This document shows, piece by piece, positions 43,134 to 52,222 of a DNA stretch of 60,550 nucleotides. A model generated the notes under the pieces. It worked only from the letters and a program-made list of their open reading frames with translations, searched no databases and was not told the DNA's origin. Source of the DNA: Bacteroidota bacterium. GTDB taxonomy: Bacteria; Bacteroidota; Bacteroidia; Sphingobacteriales; Sphingobacteriaceae. Positions within the stretch are counted from its first letter, which is position 1, and every line of letters begins with the position of its first letter. Location: positions 1 to 60,550 of the forward strand of contig JABDFM010000011.1 of NCBI GenBank assembly GCA_013286565.1, written 5' to 3'. Made by a program: the position numbers and the translations under genes.

Positions 43134-43766
43134 TCAGGCGGCTGTATAATATTCTTCCTTTTCGGTTGTATGTACACGGATCACCCCAGATAGCACCATA
43201 TTAACCAGGATACGCTGCGCATTACGGCGGCTCAGCTTCAATAAATCGCAATATTCTTTAATGCTGATGCGGTTCATCTTTTCAAGATATTCGAGTAAAG
43301 CCTTTTCTTTAATCGAGTACTCTATCAGTACGCCTTTTGTATCATAAGAGCGCTTTAGCACGTCGACCACAATTTTACTGGCCAGTACGCTTTTATCCTT
43401 TACCCGCACATAAACCCACCATTTTCCATCTTCAGCTAATGAGTAATGCGGTTTGATGGTGCTTTCTTCAATATCAACTACCAAAACCAGTTTATCGTCT
43501 ACATAAACCTCTTCAAAAACAGGCTCCAAAGCAGGTTTGGCATATAGCTGGGCCGCTTTGGTGATCATGTAACGCTCCTCGTCTTCTGATTTTACCCCTT
43601 TTATGGTACCGTCATCAGCCACACCGATAAGTAACCTCCCGCCTTTATTATTGGCGAATGATACCATGGTTTTGGCTATCTTCTCGCAACTAGTAATTGT
43701 TTTTTTAAAATCAACCGTTACACCCTCGCCGTCAAAAATTAGCTTTTTGATATTCGCTGCTCTCAT
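43134..43766 (-). CDS. AlbA_2-domain (Schlafen-type) and winged-helix protein
   Basis: The 210-residue protein has an AlbA_2 nucleic-acid/ATP-binding domain (GEGVTVDFKKTITSCEKIAKTMVSFANNKGGRLLIGVADDGTIKGV, up to about residue 120) and a C-terminal helix-turn-helix (MNRISIKEYCDLLKLSRRNAQRILVNMVLSGVI). Proteins of this architecture are putative transcriptional regulators. It lies 15 bp after the GNAT gene on the same strand. Confidence 0.85.
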   Translation of the reverse strand: MRAANIKKLIFDGEGVTVDFKKTITSCEKIAKTMVSFANNKGGRLLIGVADDGTIKGVKSEDEERYMITKAAQLYAKPALEPVFEEVYVDDKLVLVVDIEESTIKPHYSLAEDGKWWVYVRVKDKSVLASKIVVDVLKRSYDTKGVLIEYSIKEKALLEYLEKMNRISIKEYCDLLKLSRRNAQRILVNMVLSGVIRVHTTEKEEYYTAA

Positions 43767-43781
43767 CCCTGATCTTTTATT

Positions 43782-44234
43782 TTATATAGTGTAAGGTGTA
43801 AAAATTTCCATCCATCTTTCGGGCCGGTTTATCGTTTTAAAACCGAATTGTTGATATAGACCATGCGCATCAGCAGTTGCCAGTGTCCATCTCCTTAAAC
43901 CCTGAAGTTCGGGATGTTGTTTTATCGTTTGTATCAGCCACTTTGAAAGGCCCAGGCGCCGGTGCTCCGGCAATACAAATACATCACAAATATAAGCAAA
44001 AGTAGCCTTATCTGTAACTACACGGGCAAATCCGGCCTGTTTGTTTTGCTTATATATACCAAAACACATTGAGTTTTCAATGGCATTTAGCAGCCTTTCA
44101 GCAGGTATTCCTGCAGACCAGTATGATTCTTTGTCGAGATAATAATGAACTGCATCAAAGTTGATCAAAGTTCTATCTGTCGATATAACATATCCCTTTT
44201 CAAAGAAATGATTGTCATTCATTATTGTTTTCAT
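43782..44234 (-). CDS. GNAT family N-acetyltransferase
   Basis: The 150-residue protein contains the acetyl-CoA-binding signature VFVLPEHRRLGLSKWLI and the C-terminal YQQFGFKTINRPERWMEIF typical of the GNAT fold. The substrate is unknown. It starts one base after the upstream hotdog gene's stop, so the two are coupled. An ATG at 44222 is an alternative start. Confidence 0.88.
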   Translation of the reverse strand: MKTIMNDNHFFEKGYVISTDRTLINFDAVHYYLDKESYWSAGIPAERLLNAIENSMCFGIYKQNKQAGFARVVTDKATFAYICDVFVLPEHRRLGLSKWLIQTIKQHPELQGLRRWTLATADAHGLYQQFGFKTINRPERWMEIFTPYTI

Positions 44235-44235
44235 A

Positions 44236-44724
44236 TCAGATCGCTACGGTATTGTTTGTTTCGGTGTGAATAAGATTACGAATATAAACATGGCAGCTAA
44301 CAGTCACGCATTGCTCGCCATCTTTACTATACATTTCAATAGGGTAGGCCTTTACATGCTTGCCACCAGTATTCAACGTCTGCTCAACCTCCTGAATATC
44401 CTCTTCTGTGATATTAATATGGAAAAATAGGTCTGTTCTGCCGGGCTTAATGTAATTTATTTCTGCCGATTTGAGCCATACTCTTACTTTATAACCTTTA
44501 TGTGTGAGTACTTGGTGAAAGAGCAGGGGATAGAAAGGATCAGCTGACGCGAAAATGGTGCCCCCAAAAATCGAGTTGTTATAATTATTATTGAGCAGGC
44601 TCTTATTTACCTTCACTTTTACTCCCCGGAAACCTTTCTCAAACCGGATCACCCAAATACGTTGAAAGAGTAGGGGGGGATAAAAACGCAGCGCCCATTT
44701 CAAAACATTTTCAGATACCAACAT
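44236..44724 (-). CDS. DUF4442 (hotdog, thioesterase-like) protein
   Basis: The 162-residue protein resembles the hotdog-fold DUF4442 family: LKWALRFYPPLLFQRIWVIRFEKGFRGVKVKVNKSLLNNNYNNSIFGGTIFASADPFYPLLFHQVL, a helix followed by strands. It probably binds or hydrolyses an acyl-CoA-like ligand. It is first in a three-gene - strand set with the acetyltransferase and the AlbA_2 regulator. Confidence 0.8.
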   Translation of the reverse strand: MLVSENVLKWALRFYPPLLFQRIWVIRFEKGFRGVKVKVNKSLLNNNYNNSIFGGTIFASADPFYPLLFHQVLTHKGYKVRVWLKSAEINYIKPGRTDLFFHINITEEDIQEVEQTLNTGGKHVKAYPIEMYSKDGEQCVTVSCHVYIRNLIHTETNNTVAI

Positions 44725-44780
44725 GATGGTTAAATATCTGAAAATTATGGATAATCGTTATAGAAAAGAATAAGAATATT

Positions 44781-45482
44781 TTACCATACCAATTTATAAC
44801 CAACACCCCGTATATTGATGATCTGTACGTTAGGATCGGCTTTTAAGTGATTGCGCAATTTGGTTATAAATACATCGAGGCTGCGGGCGTTGAAAAAACT
44901 ATCATCACCCCATACCTTTTTAAGCAGGATATCCCGCTGCAAAACCTGCTGCTGGTTACGGCACAATAGTTTAAGGATATCACTTTCGCGCGAGGTGATG
45001 GGCCAGGCATTTATACCATGCTGGATCGTGTTTTTCGTCCCGCTGAAAACCAAGTCTCCAATATGGAAGGTCTCGTTATCGGGTTTAATTTTGAGGGAAT
45101 GATCGGTCAGCATACGGTTACTGCTCAATAATACCTTTATCCTTACGATCAGCTCCTCCACGCTGAAGGGCTTTTTTAAATAGTCATTCGCACCAATTTC
45201 AAACCCGGCCACAACATCTTTTGGCTGTGACCGGGCTGTTAAAAAAATGATAGGTATGGTTTGGTCTTTTTCGCGTATTTTTTTTGCTAATTCAAACCCG
45301 TCCATTTTTGGCATCATCACATCCAACGCCAAAATATCCGGCTTTTGTTTTAAATATTGCTGATAAGCCTGCTCGCCATCGGCACATAAGATCACTTTAA
45401 AATCACGCTGTTCGAGGCTTTCGCGTACGATGTGTGCTAGGGCCAGTTCGTCCTCGGCCAATAAAACGGTTATTTTATCCAT
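44781..45482 (-). CDS. OmpR/PhoB-type response regulator
   Basis: The 233-residue protein has a receiver domain with D54 (ILALDVMMPKMDG), the TARSQ and KPF switch motifs, and an OmpR winged helix (about 135-232, ending NHLKADPNVQIINIRGVGYKLVW). It overlaps its kinase gene by eight bases. Confidence 0.96.
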   Translation of the reverse strand: MDKITVLLAEDELALAHIVRESLEQRDFKVILCADGEQAYQQYLKQKPDILALDVMMPKMDGFELAKKIREKDQTIPIIFLTARSQPKDVVAGFEIGANDYLKKPFSVEELIVRIKVLLSSNRMLTDHSLKIKPDNETFHIGDLVFSGTKNTIQHGINAWPITSRESDILKLLCRNQQQVLQRDILLKKVWGDDSFFNARSLDVFITKLRNHLKADPNVQIINIRGVGYKLVW

Positions 45483-47097
45483 TGTTTAAAGGTAGGCAAA
45501 CAATAAACTCGCTGCCGGTATTAATTTCGCTTTTTGCAGTAACATTACCGCCATGGGCCTCAACAATATATTTTACATAGCTTAAGCCCAGCCCCGTGCC
45601 TTTTACATTATGAAGATTGCCGGTTGGCACCCGGTAAAACTTATCAAATATCTGCCCTAAATGCGCCGCAGGGATACCCGGCCCGCTATCTTTAACAGAA
45701 AAACAAACCTGGTTGCCTGATAGGTAACAGGTAATAACCACATCTACTGGCTCTTTAGCATACTTAACGGCGTTATCAACCAAATTTACCAACACGTTTC
45801 TGAAATGCAGTTTATCAGCGTTAATAGTCTTGATATTATCCTTATTGGTGTAAGTAAAGCTTACTTTTTTGTCTGATTTTACTTTTTCGGAAGCGATCAC
45901 CTCATTTATGATCTCATCAATAGTTATGGGCTCTTTTACCAGATCAATTTCCTTGTTTTCATAGGCAGCCACATTGAGCACTTTTGTCACAAGGTCGTTT
46001 AAACGGTTAAGTTCATTTCTGGATGTTTGTAAATAGCGCTGCGTTTTTTCAGGATCATTTAAAGCATTGAATTTTTCCAAACCCTCAATCGCAACACTGA
46101 TAACAGCGATAGGGGTTTTTAACTCATGGGTCATGTTATTGATAAAATCGTCTTTTAACTCTGCCAGTTTCCGTTGTTCGCGGAATGTTTTTATGATATA
46201 AAAGAAACAATAAATGGTCAATATCACCAGTAAAACCGAAAGGAGCAGCGTAATAGCCATGCTTTTGAGTACAGCATGCTGCGGGTTCATAAATACAGCC
46301 CTTGCAAAAAATTCGGGACCTATAATATTAAACACCTTAAAACCATGGTATTTATAACTGTATTCGCCTGTTTCACTGTAATGGGCATTTAATTTATTTG
46401 GTGTAGTGGTTTTAGTAGAGAAATTCAATGAAAAGAGCGAGTTGATATGAATTTTTTCCAGCTCTTTTTTTAAGTAGTTGCTCAGTTTAAGACTATCCGC
46501 CTGACGGAAGTTTTTTGGGAACCCGTATATAGAGTTATCCATACCACGGTCGAATTTCAACATCGTATCCTCCGGCACAATAATATGTGTATTGTTATAA
46601 GCCTGGAAGACAGCAAATTGCTTTGGATATGCGTGTATGTCATGCATCCCCAACACCATTGTAAATTGTTGCATTAAATTGGGTACGTAAAACGATGTTT
46701 CGGTCAGCAGCTCAGGCAATGTGGCCGGATGATTTATTTTTGCCCGGTAAACGTTTAATTGAGGTATTGTTATATTAAACGGTGGGTCAATTTTGCCGGT
46801 ATATCTATCCGAGAAATGGAATTTTAACAAAACATTGATGGTGTCAGCTTCATGCAGGGTATCAATTTTGATCTTAACGGCTGTATCAGAAAGACGCCTA
46901 ACCAAAACAACCCGTATCGAATCAAAATAATCCTTTTTGCAATCGTCCATTGCTTTTTGCATGGCAATATCGATATCAGCATCAAATTTGTTTTTATTAA
47001 CATGATAAGCATTAATACTCCAGTAAACCTGGAACGCAATGATTCCATTCAATGATAATGCGATTAATAAAAAAACAATTTTCAGTTTCTTTTTCAT
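45475..47097 (-). CDS. Sensor histidine kinase with large periplasmic domain
   Basis: The 540-residue protein has membrane helices at about 5-25 and 279-302, enclosing a 250-residue periplasmic sensor of no recognised family. H324 lies in NNMTHELKTPIAVIS, and the ATPase domain carries the N box (FRNVLVNLVDNAVKYA), SVKDSGPGIP and GTGLGLSYVKYIVEAHGG. There is no HAMP domain. It autophosphorylates and passes phosphate to the overlapping OmpR-type regulator. Confidence 0.95.
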   Translation of the reverse strand: MKKKLKIVFLLIALSLNGIIAFQVYWSINAYHVNKNKFDADIDIAMQKAMDDCKKDYFDSIRVVLVRRLSDTAVKIKIDTLHEADTINVLLKFHFSDRYTGKIDPPFNITIPQLNVYRAKINHPATLPELLTETSFYVPNLMQQFTMVLGMHDIHAYPKQFAVFQAYNNTHIIVPEDTMLKFDRGMDNSIYGFPKNFRQADSLKLSNYLKKELEKIHINSLFSLNFSTKTTTPNKLNAHYSETGEYSYKYHGFKVFNIIGPEFFARAVFMNPQHAVLKSMAITLLLSVLLVILTIYCFFYIIKTFREQRKLAELKDDFINNMTHELKTPIAVISVAIEGLEKFNALNDPEKTQRYLQTSRNELNRLNDLVTKVLNVAAYENKEIDLVKEPITIDEIINEVIASEKVKSDKKVSFTYTNKDNIKTINADKLHFRNVLVNLVDNAVKYAKEPVDVVITCYLSGNQVCFSVKDSGPGIPAAHLGQIFDKFYRVPTGNLHNVKGTGLGLSYVKYIVEAHGGNVTAKSEINTGSEFIVCLPLNNG

Positions 47098-47248
47098 GGA
47101 TGTCTAATTGATAATCTAAAGTAGTTCAGCAATATCAATAAGCAATTATCTGTTAACATTCGTTAACATAAAATAAGGAAGGTTAATCCAATCGACCATA
47201 TTCAAAGTCCTTGTAAGAATAGTTAATATTTATCTCATAATTAATATT

Positions 47249-47515
47249 ATGTTAAGTAATAAGGCACATATCCCATACAGACAGTTAGAAGCAGAAAGCG
47301 AAGAAAAGCTAAGTAGCAAGTCAGAGATTAAGGCACGCTTAAGAGAGTTGGAGATTAACATTGACAAGATGATAAATGACACCCTTTCTTTATTACCCGA
47401 CTGTTGCGAGGTCGATGTGATTACCAATGAAAAGGAACTGGCCGCGAATACTTTTAGTAATGCTAAGTATATGAAGTTCTTACTTATTTATCGTTCAGGA
47501 TGTCTACAAGACTGA
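47249..47515 (+). CDS. Small unrecognised protein, island left end
   Basis: The 88-residue protein (MLSNKAHIPYRQLEAESEEK...) is charged and helical up to about residue 60 (ARLRELEINIDKMINDTLSLLPDC), so a coiled coil is plausible. I recognise no family. It opens a stretch of short genes with lower GC than the neighbours, and its tail overlaps the convergent gene at 47484-47765. Whether it is truly expressed is uncertain. Confidence 0.45.
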   Translation: MLSNKAHIPYRQLEAESEEKLSSKSEIKARLRELEINIDKMINDTLSLLPDCCEVDVITNEKELAANTFSNAKYMKFLLIYRSGCLQD

Positions 47516-47765
47516 CTACTTCGATTTCACCGTCTTTTTGTCCCTCTTTATAATTAAGCCACGCAACTACCTCAAACTCTCCATCCTCGTATGCTTTGTT
47601 AAATAAGCCTAAATCAATCCCCTCTTTTAATGCCCTTATTGCACTTGCTAACATTCCTTTACCTATTGGTATGGCTGTAATGTAGGTTATTTCCTTGCCC
47701 TTGTAGATGCTTTTTTCTAAGTGCCGATAGTTTGCTACCATTATTTGTGATTGTTCCCAATTCAT
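47484..47765 (-). CDS. Small unrecognised protein in the accessory island
   Basis: The 93-residue protein from the ATG at 47765 (MNWEQSQIMVANYRHLEKSIYKGKEITYITAIPIGKG) is globular-looking, with FEVVAWLNYKEGQKDGEIEVVSLVDILNDK at its end. Codon use looks authentic. No family recognised; a phage- or plasmid-derived small protein is one possibility. An upstream TTG at 47771 is the alternative start. Confidence 0.55.
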   Translation of the reverse strand: MNWEQSQIMVANYRHLEKSIYKGKEITYITAIPIGKGMLASAIRALKEGIDLGLFNKAYEDGEFEVVAWLNYKEGQKDGEIEVVSLVDILNDK

Positions 47766-47825
47766 ACTCAAATATGCAATATTTACCGGGATTATAGATT
47801 AAAAATTAATCCATACATTTACTTT

Positions 47826-47951
47826 ATGAGCAAGAAAAAAGATAGTAAGCCAAAGCCACCGAAAGCGAACAATCCAAACCATAAAGAGGACTTTATGAAA
47901 ATCCTGACATTGGCAGCGCAGCCGATCAAGAAAGAAGCTAACGCAAAATAA
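47826..47951 (+). CDS. Very short lysine-rich protein
   Basis: The frame from the ATG at 47826 encodes 41 residues (MSKKKDSKPKPPKANNPNH and on to IKKEANAK). It is lysine- and proline-rich, with a short helix KEDFMKILTLAAQPIKKEA. It ends four bases before the next start. It could be a real small gene in the island, or a chance frame. Confidence 0.45.
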   Translation: MSKKKDSKPKPPKANNPNHKEDFMKILTLAAQPIKKEANAK

Positions 47952-47955
47952 TAGC

Positions 47956-48366
47956 GTGGCAGGGAATGAGCAAATAACAGCCCTATTGTATCAGTTATAT
48001 ACTGACCAAGAGTTTTATTATATGAATAACTATAATAATCCAGTGGTCATAGAAGCCGAAGAAATGGGGCTTATTTATCACAAGGGCAATAGATACGCCT
48101 TAACCAAAGAGGGGTTAATACTGATAAAATCAGAGCGCGATTACGATGATTTTTTAAGGGAACGACTGCCGATAAAAACACCACAAAAAGCGGACAAGAA
48201 TACCCAAATAAACACGAACCAAGCCGGTACTTCGGTATTTAGAAGATTGTGTAAAAAGTGCATTGTCTTATTAAATAATGAGTGGATAAAAGGAGTATTA
48301 ATTTCAGTGATTGCCGCGTTGATAGTCGCGGTAATTATCTATTATTCGTGGATGACTAAGAGGTAA
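47956..48366 (+). CDS. Single-span membrane protein in the accessory island
   Basis: The 136-residue protein starts at GTG 47956 (VAGNEQITALLYQLYTDQEFYY), because the nearby ATG is out of frame. It has an N-terminal winged-helix-like region (residues about 1-60; LIYHKGNRYALTKEGLILIKSERDY) and a membrane helix near 110-130 (WIKGVLISVIAALIVAVIIYY). No family is recognised. The transposase gene follows ten bases later on the other strand. Confidence 0.55.
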   Translation: MAGNEQITALLYQLYTDQEFYYMNNYNNPVVIEAEEMGLIYHKGNRYALTKEGLILIKSERDYDDFLRERLPIKTPQKADKNTQINTNQAGTSVFRRLCKKCIVLLNNEWIKGVLISVIAALIVAVIIYYSWMTKR

Positions 48367-48375
48367 TATTGCGCT

Positions 48376-49257
48376 TCATAACACCGCTTGTTTTAAGATA
48401 GTATGAAACATAAGTTGTCCCTGGCCTTTGTGAGAATAGCGGAAAGAGCATTCATCCGCGTATTTCTGCAAGTGTTTAGCACTAACGTGGATATGCGTTC
48501 CGCTTATGGTGCGTTTCAAATGGCTAAAAAATCCCTCTACGGTGTTAGTGTGCTTGTCGCCTACGGTTATCTTATCGTTATTGTGTTTAACTGGTACGTG
48601 GTCGTATTGCATACCAACCCATTTGTAAGAGGTAAAGCCATCAGTTATAAGCCGTGAGCCTTTCTCTACGTTTTCCGTAATAAGCCTATACATATTGCCG
48701 GAGCCAACGTTATCAACTACAAACGTTCTAACCGCCCCGCCACGTTGCACGATGGTAACGATAGGTTGTTTACTGATACCGCGTCCTAACTTGCCATCCC
48801 GTTTTTTAGCGTGTCGGTTTTTAGGTTCGCCACCGATATAAGACTCGTCTACTTCAACCGTCCCGGTAAGCATATTACCTAATCCACCGTTAGCCATAAG
48901 CAAGCGTATTTGGTGACCCATACGCCAAGCGGTTTTATAGGTAACGCCTAACTGTCTTTCAATCTCTTTAGCGGATACACCGTTACGGGTTGAGGCCATC
49001 AGATAAATAACGTAGAACCAATCAACTAACGAAGTGCGTGTATGGTCAAACACAGTCCCGGCAGTTGGGTAAAGTTGATACTGGCAATCCTTGTCACTAC
49101 ATTGATAAGCCCTACGTCCAACAATCCTTTTAAACGTTGTCGCCTGACTACAGCAACGGCAGCAGGGTATTTTCTCATACCGCAGTTTAAACAACATGTC
49201 TAAACACACATCATCTGACGGGTATTGCTTGCGGAACTGGTTGATGGTATATTTCAT
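48376..49257 (-). mobile_element. IS1595-family (ISXO2-like) transposase gene
   Basis: The 293-residue protein has an N-terminal zinc ribbon (CCRCC...CSDKDC) and the catalytic triad D137 (VEVDESYIGG), D206 (LITDGFTSY) and E241 (HTNTVEGFFSHLKR). It is full length and seems intact. I found no convincing terminal inverted repeats or target duplication beside it: 48340-48376 and 49258-49300 share no clear matching ends. It could be a worn or immobilised copy, or its ends may lie farther out. Confidence 0.9.
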
Positions 49258-49285
49258 GATTAAAGGTTATTTTAAAAGAAAAAAG

Positions 49286-49528
49286 ATGATGAAAAAAAAC
49301 TATGTTGTTGTGGTAAAAGCTATTGATCTTCCGGCTAAACTTGAAACAGATGAATTATATTCTGATTATGTTGATATAGATGAATTAGTAAAAGAAGAAT
49401 TAGAGGGGGGCAAGCAAACATTCTTTAACGAATACACGATTGACCCCAATAGCCGTACCTTACACGTCATTAACGGGAAACTCTGTGTTGTTTACATTGC
49501 CATCATTAAAAGACAGCCTAACGACTGA
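49286..49528 (+). CDS. Small unrecognised protein, island right end
   Basis: The 80-residue protein (MMKKNYVVVVKAIDLPAKLETDELYSDYVDIDELVKEELEGGKQTFFNEYTIDPNSRTLHVINGKLCVVYIAIIKRQPND) has a mixed alpha/beta composition with an acidic middle. Its start follows the transposase gene's start by 28 bp in the opposite direction. The tail overlaps a convergent small gene. No family recognised. Confidence 0.55.
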   Translation: MMKKNYVVVVKAIDLPAKLETDELYSDYVDIDELVKEELEGGKQTFFNEYTIDPNSRTLHVINGKLCVVYIAIIKRQPND

Positions 49529-49672
49529 TTGCCATAGTACGCGGTCTTTAGCTAACTCTAATATATTGGTAGCATCACCTACATTGAGGCCATTAAGAAG
49601 TTGAAGAATTGCTAATAGTTTAGCATCGCGCGCACTTTTAGAGATAGAAGTGCTTTTGAAAGATGTAGGCAT
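49460..49672 (-). CDS. Small helical unrecognised protein
   Basis: The 70-residue frame from the ATG at 49672 encodes MPTSFKSTSISKSARDAKLLAILQLLNGLNVGDATNILELAKDRVLWQSVVRLSFNDGNVNNTEFPVNDV. The first two-thirds are clearly amphipathic helices (AKLLAILQLLNGL, ATNILELAKDRVL), which favours a real protein, while the tail overlaps the + strand gene. No family recognised. Confidence 0.45.
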   Translation of the reverse strand: MPTSFKSTSISKSARDAKLLAILQLLNGLNVGDATNILELAKDRVLWQSVVRLSFNDGNVNNTEFPVNDV

Positions 49673-49749
49673 AACGGTCAATTATCCCGGAAAAAAGACA
49701 ATCGGTATTAACTGTCTAACGGGTATAATGACCAGTAATAAGGAGATTT

Positions 49750-49777
49750 AAAAGCCTGCATTTTTCTGCAGGCTTTT
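49750..49777. terminator. Bidirectional terminator
   Basis: AAAAGCCTGCA / TGCAGGCTTTT enclose TTTTTC. Read on the - strand it ends the TPR gene; it also faces the island. Confidence 0.9.
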
Positions 49778-49795
49778 CGTTAGGCTTCTACTCTA

Positions 49796-51094
49796 TTAAT
49801 GTAATGCATCCAATTTCTTTTGAACAGCATTAGCATTTTCAGTATCTTTTTTACCAAGATAGTATGATTTCAAATTTGTTAAAGCATCTGAAGATTTTGG
49901 ATTCAGTTCAACTGCTTTTAATAAATAAGGTTTTGCAACATCAAACTGAGCATTCACATTAGCCATAGCTGCATTATATTCCTTTACCTTATTTACTGGC
50001 AATTGCTGCGCCTCATTATAATTATCAATTGCAGGTGCAATAGTCACATATCCTAAATTCAAATTGGCCTCAAAATAATTAGGGTCTATTGCTATGGCTT
50101 TTTTATACTGTTCGGCAGATTTACTGAAATTATCTGCTTTGGCTTGTTGCAGTTTAGCAATTTGTGGGTCAACCGCCGGTTTTACCCCTGGTTTTGCCGG
50201 TGCTTTAGAAGCAGCTTTTTGAGCTTTCTTTAAGTCTTTACTTGCGGCTTCAGCTATTTGCGAATAGGTTAAGCCTTCGTAGTAATATAAAGATTTGTTA
50301 TCCGGTTCGTTTTTGATAGCTGCCTCTATTTTAGCTATCAAATTATTTTGCTGACCTGATTGCAGGCTGATTATTATTTCTGTTTTACGCAGATCTGCAT
50401 TGTTTGGATATTTTACCAAAGCCTCGTCAACTGATTTTATTGCACCGGCAGTATCTTTGTTGGCCATATATAAAGTTGGTAAGTCATTATATACATCCAG
50501 TTTTTTGGAGTAATTTGTAGTGAGCAGTTTATTATAATTTGCTATGGACGCCGGATAATTTTTTGCATTTGTGGCAGCTATAGCTGTATTTATGATCGCT
50601 GTGGTATCATCAGGTATGATCTGCCGGGCAGCATCAAATGATTTGTAAGCTTCATCATACTTTTTATCCTGAAACTCCTTTACCCCCATATTTAGGTGAT
50701 ATTGAGCTAATTCAAGTGAAGCATGATCTATAAGATTCTTGTTTTCATTTTTTGTATCCGTTTCTTTTGCTTTTAGCAAAGCCTCCTTGGCGGTGGCAAA
50801 ATCTGCTGTTGCTGTGGTGGTTACGGTATCGCTTACAGCCAGCGAGGTATAAATAGCAGCCCTTAGCGCATAAGTTTGGGGCAATGTTGCAGTTTTTGCA
50901 TTTGCTGAAGCTTTATCGATGGATTCCTTAGCATTTTTAAGTTTAGCAGCTGCCAAAACCGCAGTGGCTTTTGCTGTACCAAGTGTTGAATAGGTGCTAT
51001 ATTCGCTTTGAGCGTTATCAACTTCCTTTTTTTGTGCAAAAGCAGTTACTGTAATTAAACCCAAAAGGGTCGCCATCAAAAGTTTAATTTTCAT
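49796..51094 (-). CDS. TPR-repeat secreted protein
   Basis: The 432-residue protein has a signal peptide (cut near TAFAQ, residue 21) and several tetratricopeptide units (for example YHLNMGVKEFQDKKYDEAYKSFDAARQIIPDDTT and YFEANLNLGYVTIAPAIDNYNEAQQ). It is the last gene of the gyrA operon and starts three bases after the stop of the second TPR gene. TPR proteins form protein-interaction scaffolds; the partner is unknown. Confidence 0.85.
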   Translation of the reverse strand: MKIKLLMATLLGLITVTAFAQKKEVDNAQSEYSTYSTLGTAKATAVLAAAKLKNAKESIDKASANAKTATLPQTYALRAAIYTSLAVSDTVTTTATADFATAKEALLKAKETDTKNENKNLIDHASLELAQYHLNMGVKEFQDKKYDEAYKSFDAARQIIPDDTTAIINTAIAATNAKNYPASIANYNKLLTTNYSKKLDVYNDLPTLYMANKDTAGAIKSVDEALVKYPNNADLRKTEIIISLQSGQQNNLIAKIEAAIKNEPDNKSLYYYEGLTYSQIAEAASKDLKKAQKAASKAPAKPGVKPAVDPQIAKLQQAKADNFSKSAEQYKKAIAIDPNYFEANLNLGYVTIAPAIDNYNEAQQLPVNKVKEYNAAMANVNAQFDVAKPYLLKAVELNPKSSDALTNLKSYYLGKKDTENANAVQKKLDALH

Positions 51095-51097
51095 GTT

Positions 51098-52216
51098 TTA
51101 TTGATTAGTTAATAATTTTAATTTGTTGTCTATCCTCTCAATTTGATCTTTGTCCCCCATTTTTGTGTAAACTAACTGCAACAACTGCAAGCATTTAACA
51201 TCATTGGGGGATATTTCATTTGCTTTTTCAAGCCATTGTCCTGCTTTTGCTGCTTCTTTTCCACTATCCTCGCCGTGCTTTAAAATACTTTCTTTAAAAT
51301 ACAGGACACCTAAGTTATAAACAGGGTCATATACCGAGCTATTTAACTCAACAGCACGTAAATATAGTGATTCGGCTTTATCAAATTGATTCAAATGATC
51401 ATAACAGTTGGCTGCTATAAACGCCACATCAAAATTAATGGTATTTTCATCAAGTAACTCAGGTAACAAGGGCTCCAGGGCTTTATAATCTCTTTTGTTA
51501 TTATAGATATTGGCTTCATCGATCAATAAATACTTATCACCAGGTAAATGTTTTCTGCCCTTCTGCAAAATTTTTAAAGCCTTTGAAGTATCCCCTATCG
51601 CTTTATAAGTGTTTGAAGCGGCTTCGTAATATTCGCCTTTTGTAGAATCTGTTTTAAGAATATCTGTATAGTATTTTGCAGCATCCGTGAGGTTTCCCAT
51701 CCGGTTGTTTGCATAGGCGATGTAAGCATTTATTTCTTTGAAATTGGGTGCATATTTCTGTGCATCTTTAAAAACCCTTATGGCATTATTATAATCAGAA
51801 ATGCGCATATAATCAAACCCCTGCCTTAAATACACATTAGCGAGACATCGTTTGGAATAGTCTATTTCGGCCTGGTATTTATATATTTTTTTATTGGCTG
51901 AAAGCTGGTCAACGTGCTTGCAGGCCTCTTCAAAAAAATTAGCCGGCTGTTTAAGCCTGTTTAAAGAGTCGATATAGGCGATGCTTGAATAAACAACGGC
52001 CTTATATACATTTTTCTGTACGTCAGCAGAATCAGCATGGGTTTTTATCAAACTATCAACAGACTTTTTAGCATTGCTTAAATACTTAAGGTCTTTTTTC
52101 TGTTTATAAAAAGCCAGGTTATTAACCACACTCTTTAACTCTTCTGTTTGTCCAAAAGCATAAGTTGCAGCAAATAATAATATAAGAAGCGGTAATATTA
52201 CTTTACGGCCAGCCAT
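51098..52216 (-). CDS. TPR-repeat protein, exported
   Basis: The 372-residue protein has a signal peptide (LPLLILLFAATYAFGQ) and about seven TPR-type helix pairs (for example NVYLRQGFDYMRISDYNNAIRVFKDAQKYAP and FDKAESLYLRAVELNSSVYDPVYNLGVLYFKES). It lies six bases after the gyrA stop and three before the next TPR gene, so all three are one transcript. Function unknown. Confidence 0.85.
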   Translation of the reverse strand: MAGRKVILPLLILLFAATYAFGQTEELKSVVNNLAFYKQKKDLKYLSNAKKSVDSLIKTHADSADVQKNVYKAVVYSSIAYIDSLNRLKQPANFFEEACKHVDQLSANKKIYKYQAEIDYSKRCLANVYLRQGFDYMRISDYNNAIRVFKDAQKYAPNFKEINAYIAYANNRMGNLTDAAKYYTDILKTDSTKGEYYEAASNTYKAIGDTSKALKILQKGRKHLPGDKYLLIDEANIYNNKRDYKALEPLLPELLDENTINFDVAFIAANCYDHLNQFDKAESLYLRAVELNSSVYDPVYNLGVLYFKESILKHGEDSGKEAAKAGQWLEKANEISPNDVKCLQLLQLVYTKMGDKDQIERIDNKLKLLTNQ

Positions 52217-52222
52217 ATTGTT

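Noticed and set aside
47230..47427. - strand frame at the island's left end
   Set aside because: Overlaps the + strand small gene, with a Ser/Leu-rich shadow composition.
48340..49300. Terminal inverted repeats of the IS1595 transposase
   Set aside because: Both flanks were compared by eye; no matching ends longer than about six bases were found, so no element boundary is claimed.
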